From: Tomocerus qinae | Lineage: Eukaryota > Arthropoda > Collembola > Entomobryomorpha > Tomoceridae | Assembly: GCA_020055645.1 (NCBI GenBank) | Contig: CM034547.1 | Coordinates: 63,399,884-63,463,883 of the forward strand | DNA length: 64,000 nt | Direction of reading: 5' to 3' | Shown here: in pieces, positions 1 through 17,285 of the stretch | Position numbering within the stretch: position 1 is the first letter of the stretch | Layout of the letters: every line of letters starts with the position of its first letter | Position numbers and translations under genes: made by a program | The notes under the pieces: model-generated | Seen by the model: the letters and a program-made list of their open reading frames with translations, nothing else | The model's database searches: none | What the model was told of the DNA's origin: nothing

Positions 1-338
1 TGTGTTTACGAAAACTATATCTTCCAACTGACAATGTATAACAAATAAGATTTATTTTAAAGTTTTAATCCACAAGATTACTTCCAACAACTCAACTATG
101 TTCATGCGAATGAGGTTGCAGTGAGATTCAGATTTAGTATTCAACCCATAATTCACTTCTTTAAAAAATTTGGACCAATCAGAGAGGGGCAAAAATGAGG
201 CCAAAAGTTGAATCACTATAAGAACTCATGGTGACAACATTACGGACACAGGCTAGATCACGCGTACGGACAGACTGTGCGATTCTATAAGCTCATCAGG
301 CGAGCTAATATAAATTGCAAACCGTAACTGAGGCTCGC

Positions 339-857
339 CTGAGTAAAGGGTACCGTGTACACTTGGTAAAGGAATAGTAGAAATATTATATTAAATATGA
401 CTATTTAAACTAATTGAAGTTTAAAGTACATTAATGTTAATTATCAATGTCGAAAGAAATTAAAAGGAGATCAATACTGACTTCTAACAAAATGAACAGG
501 AATTAAAAGTAGATTAATATAGAATTGACTATCAAAATGATCAGGAATTAAAAGTAGATTAATATTGAATTGACTATGAAAATAAACAGGGATTAAAATT
601 GACTGTCAAAATGATCAGGAATTAAAAATGTTTTGAACAAATGAACAGGTTTTTGATAGTCAACATTAATCAATTTTTATTTTCTGTTGATTTTGATCAA
701 AATTAATCTATTATGATTTTCTTTTGATTTTGATAATAATCTGTTAATAAATATGACTTTGGTAGTCAAAAATAGAATCTGCTTTCTGCTTCTCTTATAG
801 TCAACTGCTGCAACTATTCTTCTACCCAAAGTGTGTACATTGTCCCCTTTACTCAAG
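339..857. repeat. Palindromic non-autonomous element with internal subrepeats
   Basis: The ends are inverted relative to each other: GAGTAAAGGG near 341-350 pairs with CCCTTTACTC near 846-854, and the match continues inward with gaps (TGTACAC, AATAGT). Inside, 475-640 holds about three degenerate copies of a unit around AGGAATTAAAAGTAGATTAA, and 650-770 holds the same words (TTAATCTA, TTTTGAT, ATAGTCAA) in reverse orientation. This looks like a foldback or MITE-type element. No clean target duplication was seen, so the limits are approximate. Confidence 0.5.
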
Positions 858-1071
858 TGACTGTCATGGCTTGGAATGGAAGTTAGTTTGTATTCCTTTA
901 CTATAAAATCTCAATTTCGGTGTCAAAATCAAATTGAAGATAAAGTGAGACGTTTTTTGGTAACCAACAGATCGATGTAGCCCATTTTCAATAAGCATCG
1001 TCAGTGGTCTATAGAATTTGTTATTGCAAAGTTTGGTCAAATCCCACCATGTCTTTAAAAGTTATCGTCAG

Positions 1072-1216
1072 CAAAGGAGGGGGGCACGTTCCCCCCCTCC
1101 CGAAATCGAGAAAAAGAAAGAAATTTTTGTCTAAAATCACAAAAAATCGCTAAAATTTTCGGCATATTTTTTCACGGTGCCCCCCCTCCTGAAATTCTTT
1201 TCTGGCTGCGGCCCTG
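1072..1216 (-). mobile_element. hAT-type MITE (145 bp) with 8-bp target duplication
   Basis: ATCGTCAG flanks the element exactly on both sides (1064-1071 and 1217-1224). The right end, read on the minus strand, begins CAGGGCCGCAGCCAGAAA followed by a G run; the left end begins CAAAGGAGGGGGGCAC. An 8-bp duplication with CAGGG-like ends is typical of hAT superfamily transposons. There is no coding capacity. The same family recurs at 19038-19189, with related ends at 23335-23894 and 27083-27333. Confidence 0.88.
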
Positions 1217-1370
1217 ATCGTCAGACTTTGTTAATCTATAAGGTCGCTTAGTCAGCGAGCGGAAACCAGAATTTCTATAATTTAAAGGATTTGTTGTTGA
1301 CTAAATTAATGAATGTTGTATTCCAAACTAAACTGTCTTTAAAGTCCATCGCGTTTAGTTTGGTATAGTT

Positions 1371-3187
1371 AACCCAGCTAAGAGGGCAAATCTAGCACTC
1401 AAGAGAAATTCAGCAGGCCACCCATCACAGTAATAAAAACAATTTCGAAAACATCCCATTAGGTTGTTAACTTTGTAAATACAAAGTACATTTAAATTAA
1501 TACGCCTTCATTTTCCATTTTATTAGCTGCAGCCCCAACTTCCTGATAAAAAGGAATTTCCTAAACCAAAATAATAACTGTAGATCGTAGCATCAACAAA
1601 TACAGGGAACAATGAAAGACTATTTCCGAAAAAACTCCCACAAAGTTACCAAAACTATTAAAATCGAAAAAATAAGATTCCCTCTAGGATTTTGGAAAAA
1701 CGTTCAAATCCCATGAGTACAACTTACGAATAAATATTTTTAAAGAATAGTTAATTACCCAGTGCTGTTATTTAATTCTACAAAAAGATATCCCAACTGG
1801 CACAAAGGAATTAAGAGGGTAGTAAAAAGTAAACCTAGCTCTATTAAAAAATGTTGAATAAGTTTTTCGATATTATAGCAGAACCAATTTGGGTTAGAAG
1901 TTTTGAAATGCTATTTAATACGCACATTACGATCATTACGAAATGTTCCCTTTCGCTAATCATTTCCATTCGATCCCCAGTCACCATTCAACCTTCTTAT
2001 GTAAACTATTATTATTTAGATGTTATAACAATCATATGAAACGACTCATTTCGTTGGTTTAGAGAAATTGGGCTTGCGCATTTTACTTTTTTTGCTTTTA
2101 AGGAGCCTGTATATATTCCGTGTGCAGTTGATGGGAGGAGGGGATAACCAAAAGTGTTGCAGTCAGCACTTGCGTTACACATGTGGGAGGGGGTTTTGCT
2201 TTACGTAATATATGCAGGTTCCCTAGGTTCTCCCTACCACACGTACATACATATATATATATATATAAATATACTAGTGAACCCAGCTAAGGGGGCAAAT
2301 CTAGCACTCAAGAGAAATTCAGCAGGCCACCCATCACAGTAATAAAAACAATTTCGAAAACATCCCATTAGGTGTTAACTTTGTAAATACAAAGTACATT
2401 TAAATTAATACACCTTTATTTTCCCTTTTATTAGCTGCAGCCCCAACTTCCTGATAAAAAGGAATTTCCTAAACCAAAATAATAACTGTAGATCGTAGCA
2501 TCAAATACAGGGAACAATGAAAGACTATTTCCGAAAAAACTCCCGCAAAGTTACCAAAACTTTTAAAATCGAAAAAATAAGATTCCCTCTAGGATTTTGG
2601 AAAAACGTTCAAATCCCATGAGTACAACTTACGAATAAATATTTTTAAAGAATAGTTAATTACTAATTACCCAGTGCTGTGATTTAATTCTACAAAAAGA
2701 TATCCCAACTGGCACAAAGGAATTAAGAGGGTAGTAAAAAGTAAACCTAGCTCTATTAAAAAATGTTGAATAAGTTTTTCGATATTATAGCAGAACCAAT
2801 TTGGGTTAGAAGTTTTGAAATGCTATTTAATACGCACATTACGATCATTGCGAAATGTTCCCTTTCGCTAATCATTTCCATTCGATCCCCAGTCACCATT
2901 CAACCTTCTTATGTAAACTATTATTATTTAGATGTTATAACAATCATATGAAACGACTCATTTCGTTGGTTTAGAGAAATTGGGCTTGCGCATTTTACTT
3001 TTTTTGCTTTTAAGGAGCCTGCATATATTCCGTGTGCAGTTGATGGGAGGAGGGGATAACCAAAAGTGTTGCAGTCAGCACTTGCGTTACACATGTGGGA
3101 GGGGGTTTTGCTTTACGTAATATATGCAGGTTCCCTAGGTTCTCCCTACCACACGTACATACATATATATATATATATATATAAATA
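1371..3187. repeat. 0.9-kb tandem duplication ending in AT microsatellite
   Basis: Two head-to-tail copies begin with AACCCAGCTAAG at 1371 and 2280, a spacing of 909 bp. They differ by scattered substitutions and small indels, for example 2661-2671, where an extra ACTAATT-type insertion is present. Each copy ends with CCCTACCACACGTACATACA followed by an (AT)n tract. A short related end (CCCTACCACACGTATACAGA) is present alone near 18021. The short ORFs at 1851-2039 and 2763-2951 are the same stretch in the two copies and show no recognisable domain. The origin is unclear. Confidence 0.85.
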
Positions 3188-3193
3188 TATATA

Positions 3194-3276
3194 GACAGGT
3201 AAATTTATCAAGTCTGCGATTATATATAGAGATATAGACAGGTAAATTTATCAAGTCTGCGATTATATATAGAGAT
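3194..3276. repeat. 43-bp tandem repeat, two copies
   Basis: GACAGGTAAATTTATCAAGT occurs at 3194 and again at 3237, followed in both cases by CTGCGATTATATATAGAGAT. It lies between the 0.9-kb duplication and the first visible TMEM26 exon, so it is intronic if the gene starts upstream. Confidence 0.85.
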
Positions 3277-3327
3277 TTTTGACTTCGAATTTTTGGACTC
3301 TTAGCACTCAATTTTTATTTGTTATAG

Positions 3328-9932
<6,605 letters not shown>

Positions 9933-10571
9933 CAACGAAGATCTGCCATCGGAGTTGTTTTTGTCCTATTCTTGGTCATTTTTGGCCTTTGTATGGTGGC
10001 TATTTACGGTGGCATTAATCCCAAAGGGTTAGTTCTTCGAGAAACATTCAGTCTCCGTAATTCAACCCGTCGGAAAGAATTGGAGTCTTCTACAACGATT
10101 GAACCTACATTAGCCAATTTTACAATTGTGAATAATATGACAAATTCTTTTCCTAATGGAAACTTAGATCCTGTAGGAAACACTACCAACGTTATTGACA
10201 ATGATACAACTTACAATATTACTACTGCTATGATACCTGCAACTATAACTACACCAAGTCATCAGCTTGTCACATCACCTCCTACAATCACAAGTCCGAT
10301 TTTAAGCATTCCAAATCCTCTTTCACCTGCTTCAACAGAAATCGTTCCGAAATACACGCCTCCTGGCTCCCGTTTTGAATCTTCGTCAAGTTCTTTGGCT
10401 TATGCCTCCGATCCGGAAGTCATCCACATTCAACAATTTATGAAAACAATGCGACATGGGAGGCATCGGTCTTTTCTTCTTTTCAGATCCAAACCTATTG
10501 GATACAATAATCTTGCCTCCGTGTACGATCAAATACTTATTAGGAGGAATGGCAAGAGAGCCATGCTCTAA
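9933..10571 (+). CDS. In-frame C-terminal extension of TMEM26 beyond a TGA: candidate stop readthrough
   Basis: Directly after the TGA (followed by C), the same frame stays open for 212 codons to TAA at 10569-10571. It begins QRRSAIG, then a strongly hydrophobic segment of about 20 residues (VVFVLFLVIFGLCMVAIY), then a Ser/Thr/Pro-rich tail with six N-glycosylation sequons (NST, NFT, NMT, NTT, NDT, NIT) within about 75 residues. The basic residues before the segment predict a cytosolic N side and a luminal or extracellular tail, which fits the sequons. UGA-C is the context most often associated with readthrough in insects. Alternatives are an unseen splice that skips the TGA (CATCTG|GTAAAT at 9841 is a possible donor), a separate small membrane protein using the ATG at 9993, or a sequence error or disabling mutation. 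Confidence 0.6.
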   Translation, partial: QRRSAIGVVFVLFLVIFGLCMVAIYGGINPKGLVLRETFSLRNSTRRKELESSTTIEPTLANFTIVNNMTNSFPNGNLDPVGNTTNVIDNDTTYNITTAMIPATITTPSHQLVTSPPTITSPILSIPNPLSPASTEIVPKYTPPGSRFESSSSSLAYASDPEVIHIQQFMKTMRHGRHRSFLLFRSKPIGYNNLASVYDQILIRRNGKRAML

Positions 10572-10701
10572 CTCTCTTGATGAATAATATTCGATGAAAT
10601 GGTTGGACATTTGGAAATCCTAGCTTTCGAATAGTACGAGCATGCTCATGTCATGCATGCCTCATTGTCTGTCATACTTTTTTGTTATGCGGCAGTACTT
10701 A

Positions 10702-11824
10702 CTGTTAGAATCAGCCAACATCAGACCTATGGTTGCCCTGTGGTACGGCGATAAGCCTTCTGATTGGCTGAAATTTTTTGAAATCCAGCCTTCTGATTGG
10801 CTATTTCTATGACGCAAATTCTATAGATTACCCAAATGGGAACATTTTAGCAAATTTTGAATTGTTGCAAGCTACAATGCAGTCATATCATGAATCATCT
10901 ATTTTATTGCCTAATAGTTTTCATTTCAAGTAGACCTTCATTCTGGAATATATGATATTGAGCAATGAGAAATGTATATATTAAGCTATTTACATGCACG
11001 TCGTATGCAGTTATTACACTATAAATATTATGCCATGCATGAACTATGAATCATCTATTTTTATTACCTACCAGTTTCCCTTTCAATGTAGACTTTTATT
11101 CTGTAATACGATATTGAGCATGAGCAATGAGAAACAAGTATAAACCGGAAGAACACACATTGTGGATATATAAATATAGTGCATAATCGAACAAGGAATG
11201 ATGTGATTAATATAAAATTAGTATCGTACAACAAACTCTTCCTACAATGACCTTTAAAATGATAACTCAGCAAGCAAATTACTGATAACTGAAAAATGTG
11301 TGAATACTAAATATATCTAAACATTATTAGACCGTTTCTGGTGATCCCTGACCACCCGATCCTTGTTCCTCAGTAGTATCCAGGCGTCGATAGCCTTTCT
11401 TAGACAAGTTTTCCTTCTTAGCTTTGGTAAACTTCTTAATAGCATTTAAACGCTCATGGTAATAAAAATAGATGATTCATAGTTCATGGCATAAAATTTA
11501 TAGTATAATAACTGCATAAGACGTGCATGTAAATAGCTCAATATATACATTTCTCATTCTCATTGCTCAATATCATATTCTAGAATGAAGGTCTACTTGA
11601 AATGAAAACTATTAGGCAATAAAATAGATGATTCATGATATGACTGCATTGTAGCTTGCAACAATTCAAAATTTGCTAAAATGTCCCCATTTGGGTAATC
11701 TATAGAATTTTCGTCATAGAAATAGCCAATCAGAAGGCTGGATTTCAAAAAATTTCAGCCAATCAGAAGGCTTATCGCCGTACCACAGGGAAACCATAGG
11801 TCTGATATTGGCTGATTCTAACAG
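10702..11824. mobile_element. 1.1-kb TA-flanked palindromic element with long inverted arms
   Basis: Arms of about 365 bp (10702-11066 and 11458-11824) are inverted copies of each other with few differences, starting CTGTTAGAATCAGCC and flanked by TA on both sides. Beyond the left arm, 11067-11160 repeats part of the arm again in direct orientation. The loop carries a coding fragment on the minus strand (11327-11458). The structure fits a Tc1/mariner-like or foldback non-autonomous element; no transposase is visible. Confidence 0.75.
11327..11458 (-). pseudogene. Coding fragment inside the palindromic element's loop (C-terminal exon of unknown gene)
   Basis: On the minus strand, starting exactly where the right arm ends, an open frame of 43 codons reads HERLNAIKKFTKAKKENLSK, continues KGYRRLDTTEEQ and ends with a Gly/Ser-rich tail (SPETV) before TAA at 11327-11329. 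The composition (Lys-rich, then acidic, then GSGG) looks like a natural protein C-terminus rather than random AT-rich sequence. I do not recognise the parent protein. It could be an exon captured by the element, or the last exon of a gene broken by it. Confidence 0.35.
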
Positions 11825-13253
11825 TACAATTTGCAACCGTTAGTAGTTGCATCTCGAAAGCACCATTTAATTAGTTCGAACTTGCTTTAACAATAATTAA
11901 TACTCGATAAAATATGCAGTATACAACATTACTTATGCAATCGACAAAGCTAAAATAATGTAATCAGAGATATTTAATAATATTAATATAGATGTATTGA
12001 TACTTAATAAGCGCGAATTGCAATGTAATACTATAATGTTGTTGGTAGTGTTGAATTTTTTCAATGAAATAATGTGCTGGTCGCATTTTGTAAACTTTTC
12101 ATTGCTATATATACTATTACACTTTTCACTTCCTATCTCTTGAAATGGCTTTACAAATGTAAAGCCAATTCTAACGAGTCAATAAAATTTTGATCCAATC
12201 GGGTTCTTTCAAAAAAATATTGCGAAAAGGTTTTCTACATCAAACATTTACCTAGCCATGTCTTACAGCCCATGGATACTGTGAGATCCCAGCATGAGAT
12301 TAATTGAAGGCTCCTTGAGCTCGGTGTTTTTATTCAACTCTTTCTGTCGAGGACTTGGTCAATGATGTGACCGAAAATTCGCACATTTCGAAGTCGCAAA
12401 CACTGCTATACTCTAAATAATATATGCTACTATATAAGCTGTTATACAAAATCTCATTATATGCTACAAAATCATATAAAATGTCGTTAGATAATAAACT
12501 GCATATTCATATTTCCATTCTCTCCGAAACCAATGTAGATTGTGAACATTTTAGGCCGTAGGGGTGAAGAAGAGTCGATAACCTAAATAATTAGTACATA
12601 TTTTATAGGTCATACAAATTATGCGATTTTCTGTAAACTGTAGTATTCCAAAATGTCTAGTGTGTAGAAAATAAAGTGTATTAATGCTTAACTTATAATA
12701 TATTATCTTCCTGGGTGTAGATTACTAATAATTAAAACTTCCTGGGACATCGACTAATGGTAATGTGAATGGTAGAATGGGAAAGTAGAAAAACCAATAA
12801 CTATTATGAAATGAAGTAATAAAATTGGGAAATCGTACATTTGTAACAGTAAGCAACACTCTAATGTGAATCTATTACCTGTATAACTTATACTTATGTA
12901 GTGGATTTAATTGGATTGCCTCAATACAGTAATATCCGCCATCAATGTGTATTTATTACCCATAAAATATGCGTTTATTTAGCACGAAAAGATGGGAAGA
13001 TTGGGAAGTAAGAAAACCAATAAATAGATTATTTTCATTCGCAAATCATAGTAAATTGAATAATGAGTATACACTATATAGTGCATGTCATTTTGTCATC
13101 TGTTTCTGTTGTACCATTTTAATGCTATTAAAACGTGCTACATAGAGTACGGTAGTCTCTAGCCTCTACAGTATAGCTAGCGCTCCTGGGGTCTTTGATG
13201 ATTTGGCCTTACTAAATGAAATGAAAAAAATGATCAGGGAGACTAGAGAGGGA
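11825..13253. other. Gene-free interval
   Basis: AT-rich sequence between the palindromic element and a microsatellite. I see no supported exon. A small perfect hairpin (GGCTTTACA / TGTAAAGCC) lies near 12154-12173; its sequence does not match a histone-type stem-loop. Confidence 0.6.
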
Positions 13254-13325
13254 GAATATTTATTATAATAAAATAATAATATAATAATAATAATAATATT
13301 ATAATAAAATAATTATTATTTCATT
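13254..13325. repeat. AT-rich trinucleotide microsatellite
   Basis: Imperfect runs of ATA/ATT and TAA units, for example AATAATAATAATAATATT around 13285-13300. Low complexity, no coding content. Confidence 0.85.
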
Positions 13326-13425
13326 GAGATTATAGTATAAAATAAATGACAATATTTGAGACTGAGATTTGAGAACAGAAATATTACAAATGAAAGCGAT
13401 GCAGTATCGGCAGATACATACAGGT

Positions 13426-13942
13426 TAGAGAGTTGCACGGGCTCGAGTTTCTCTTTCGGGTTTCGACCCGGCCCGGCCCGTACGGGTTTGGGCGGGTTCG
13501 GGCCACATTTAAAAAAAGTTTACGGGCACGGGCGGGCTCGGGCTGCTAAAAGATTGTTACGCGCGGGCTCGGGCGGGCTACATTAAATTGACGATGACCG
13601 CGAGGGCCCGCTAGGTAATTAAACTATATATATACCTATATATTCTCAATATACAGGTATATATTTTTGCAAAACAACTCCATATTTTTGATATATGTAC
13701 ATATTTTACTATATATTTATATCTTATACATATAAATATATATATGCATGTATGTATGTATGTACATTTTCGACCCGCGGGCACCCGCGAGCCCCCACGG
13801 GCAGATTTCTCAAACTCATTACGGGCACGGGCGGGCTCGGGTTAGACATGCAAAATATTTACGGGCACGGGCGGTCACGGGCTCAGTTGCTACGGGCACG
13901 GGCGGTCACGGGCCGTAAAAAGTCAGCCCGTGCAACTCTCTA
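13426..13942. mobile_element. GC-rich hAT-type MITE, 517 bp (copy 2)
   Basis: Same length as the copy at 9155-9671 and nearly identical to it; one clear difference is GCGAGGG against GCGGGGG in the left arm. It has the same inverted ends (TAGAGAGTTGCACGGGCT) and its own perfect 8-bp duplication ATACAGGT (13418-13425 and 13943-13950). Independent target duplications show two separate insertions of one recently active element. Confidence 0.92.
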
Positions 13943-13950
13943 ATACAGGT

Positions 13951-14592
13951 ACAGGATACATTAGATACATACAGTGCGTGGTTATGGTCATTTTGTGGTG
14001 ATTGTGTCATTGTGAATAAGTGTGATTGTGAGATCTTTGAATACTTATTATTATTTCAATGTCACATTTCAATAGTCTGCTGATTTGATTGTGCTGATCT
14101 GATGAATGATGAATCTGATCTTGCTGGTCTATAACCTTTAAGTCGTCGTCGTCTCATCGTCTCACGTCTCCTCACTCTCACCACGGTGTAAGTGTGTGAT
14201 GTGATGTGTGACACTGACACGATGTGTAGTGTGAGACAAAGACATGGATTTACTTGAGTGCATGCAGAATGAAAAGTGTGTGCGTGCCATCTAATAGCAG
14301 ATTTTGTATTTGGTGGTAAATCTTGTTAAAGGTAAACATGTGAGGCGCTGCTGTTGAGTTTGCCATGCTTTCCTTCAAATGTGTGTGAGAGATGGAAAAG
14401 GTGAATCTACTGAAACCAATGGAAAAACGTTGAGGAAACGAAAAGATAGGTTAACTCCAGCTCGGAATAATTTTGCCACTCTCGCCACTCTCAGACGGAG
14501 TTTCAACGAAAGTATCACGTTTTCCTTTCTGTCATCAAAATCTGCTTAGAAAACTGTCGGCAAGATACTGAAGCCATTGCCTGCGGTACAAA
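13951..14592 (+). promoter_or_regulatory. RpL19 5' flank
   Basis: No other gene is seen here. The stretch should hold the RpL19 promoter and 5' UTR. A pyrimidine tract (TTTTCCTTTCTG near 14519-14530) could be the start with a 5' TOP-like sequence, as usual for ribosomal protein genes, but the transcription start cannot be fixed from sequence. The GTGTGATGTGATGTGTGACA-type stretch at 14188-14232 is low complexity. Confidence 0.35.
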
Positions 14593-17185
14593 ATGAGGTA
14601 AGAATTTTGAAATTTTTAATTGTTTTCTAATTTTGGTTTCTTTTCATAATTTTGATTAAATCATTCCAAATTTGCAGTTCGTTAAAATTGCAAAAGCGGT
14701 TAGCTGCCGCTGTGCTTCGATGTGGCAAGAAGAAAGTCTGGTTGGATCCCAATGAATCTGCCGAAATATCTGCAGCCAACTCTAGTATGTTCAGTCACTT
14801 TTATCCTCCGATTACTAATTATGATGATGGTCCAAATGTATTTTTGTAGATCATGATTTCAAAATGATATGGTAAAAACTTGATCCTGGCTCTAATTTCC
14901 TTAATTTTTATGCTTAACTAAAACGCATTAAAACCAAGTCACAGGTACTCAGCAAGTAAACAGTAAACACATGCTTGCAAACAATGAGTCAATAATTTTA
15001 ATATTAAGATCAAAGATGAATCAATTTAATTATCACATAATGTTGTTTTTATGGTCTCTTAAATTAAAGTCTTAAATGTATAAAGTGCTTATCTAGATAT
15101 GTTCTTTGCATGAATGATGAAGCACATAAAACATAAGAAAGCAAAAAGTTTTAAGCGTTAGATTTCAGATATTGCGTGTATTCCTCTATTTTGCTATTCA
15201 TTTCCCATTCATCATTTATTTTGTACTCTTCTGATTTCTGGATGGCCACTCATAATATAATCAATTTTCTGATCATTTATGTTTAATTACTTAATTTTTT
15301 TTCGTTTTCTCTATTCAATTATGTTGTTAAATGAACTTCATTCCAAAGAAGATATATTATGCTATGCCGTTCGTTATAATTTTGATTTAAAAAACATTTT
15401 GCCAAGATGATTTAACGTTAGGTCCGCTGTGGATGGGGAACACCATTAACCAAGAAATAATAGATAGAATATAATATAACCTTTCATGTTAGGAATTTGG
15501 GAATATGATAATGTATTAATGAATGTCTCAAAAATATGAATGGACATTGAGTTACTAATGTATTCCATTTAATATTGCCATATGTCAATGGTTTAGGCTC
15601 ACACGTAAAATCATGAGAGAGTGTAGTAAATTTTAAAATGAAATCAAAGTATTAATTAGAGGTTTTTAATATTTTGAACTTTTACAGGGCAATACATTAG
15701 AAAACTGGCCAAGGATGGGTTAATTATCAGAAAGCCTGTGGCAGTTCATTCTAGAGCTCGTGTTCGCGCTAACACCGAAGCCAGACGTAAAGGAAGACAT
15801 TGCGGACCTGGAAAGAGGAAAGGTACAGCTAATGCTCGAATGCCTGAAAAACTTCTATGGATTAAGCGCATGCGAGTTCTTCGCCGCCTTCTTAAAAAAT
15901 ACAGGTAATTTAAATCACACATTTACAATTTAAATCAATATGTGATATTCTGACATACTGCTCAGTGCTCATCACATCAGCAGTATCAATATCCAATAAT
16001 GTATGATCCATACATTTTATCGAGGGTGATACGAACTTAATATCTATTTATGCCGTCAATTTTCATTCAACACCTACTGATATCATACACATTTTAGTCC
16101 TAAAAAAACTTATTAACAATGAAATATTGCTGATAATTATTTAAAAGTATTATCAAAGTATAGCGTGTTTGAATGCTTTAAAAGTACTTTAAAATACTTA
16201 AAAATTACTTTCCGTATTCAAAGATCAAGCAAAACATTATTGGTGGAAGTTACTGTTTCTGGAATACGTTGTAATAGCTCTCCGTTGGACCTGCTCCCGG
16301 TATGAGAAATGAGGAGAAACGCCAGAACGAAAATCGAAGCTACAAAATTTAACAACTTGAGATGTGATTACAATAAATTATATTGGAAAACAGTTTCATA
16401 AATCACATACATCCAATTATTATTTGGATGTACTAATAAACAGTTTACAGACATCAGGAGTTTTCCATTACAATATTGGAATCCCATAGTCTCATCATTC
16501 CCGTTCCGTTCCACCTCCACGTATCAAGTTACACTTAAGGTTTATAGTTTCGATATTCGTTCTGCCGTTTCTTCTCATTTCTCATACCGGGAGCAGGTGC
16601 AACGGGGAGCTATTACAATAGGGGAGCTAGTCCAATACGGGAGCTAATGTGTTGATACCCTGTTTCTGAAGCTGAATTGAATACAATACTTATACTTCCA
16701 AATCAAATATACGACGCTGACCGAAATATATTTACACAATAATTTTCATGTGTGCCAACGTTCCATAATCTAACTCTTAACTAATGTTTTTTGTTACTTT
16801 ATAACAGAGAAGCAAAAAAGATCGATCGTCATTTATACCAACAATTATACATGAAGGTTAAAGGTAATGTATTTAAGAACAAACGAGTTTTGATGGAATT
16901 CATTCACAAGAAGAAGGCTGAAAACGCCAGAACTAAAATGTTGAAGTAAGTTGCACATGTTATATTTCACAATTCCTTATTTCTTTCAAAGTGTATGTGA
17001 CAGTAATTTATATATAATTACAACATAACAACCATTGCAAAGAATTGAATGTAACGAAAAAAATTATATTTTCTAGTGACCAAGCCGAGGCCCGTCGTAG
17101 CAAGGTTAAAGAAGCCAGAAAACGACGTGAAGACCGAAAAGCAGCAAAACAGGCTGAACTTGTGTCTGCTGCTCAAAAGGATTAA
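14593..17185 (+). CDS. RpL19: 60S ribosomal protein L19 (eL19)
   Basis: A complete gene encoding 191 residues in five exons: 14593-14597, 14678-14784, 15688-15904, 16808-16945 and 17077-17185. Exon 1 holds only ATG AG, a common layout for this gene. Family blocks are [81 protein letters not shown] and [17 protein letters not shown], ending in a basic helical tail ([17 protein letters not shown]). All introns are GT/AG and phases agree. eL19 is a core protein of the large ribosomal subunit, with a long C-terminal helix reaching the small subunit. Length and order match the family. Polyadenylation signals follow at once. Intron 3 hosts a palindromic repeat. Confidence 0.98.
16262..16670. repeat. 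Palindromic element in RpL19 intron 3
   Basis: GTAATAGCTCTCCGTTGGAC and CTGCTCCCGGTATGAGAAAT on the left (16272-16311) reappear inverted on the right at 16580-16620. The right end adds two extra GGGAGCTA units and ends GATACCCTG. The right end read inward (CAGGGTATCAACACATTAGC) resembles the ends of hAT or P-type elements, but the left end is degraded. A 9-bp word CTGTTTCTG occurs outside both ends (near 16254 and 16664) and may be part of a duplication. Confidence 0.55.
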
Positions 17186-17215
17186 TAAATTGTTTAAAGT
17201 TTTATCTTTAATAAA
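17184..17215 (+). terminator. RpL19 polyadenylation signals
   Basis: AATAAA occurs at 17184-17189, overlapping the stop codon, and again at 17210-17215 (TTTAATAAACAC). The second is better placed for 3' end formation. A very short 3' UTR is usual for ribosomal protein genes. Confidence 0.6.
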
Positions 17216-17285
17216 CACGATAATTTTGTGGTGGAATTTCTACTATATATTCAGAAATCGTATTTTTTCATTTACGGATTACTTT

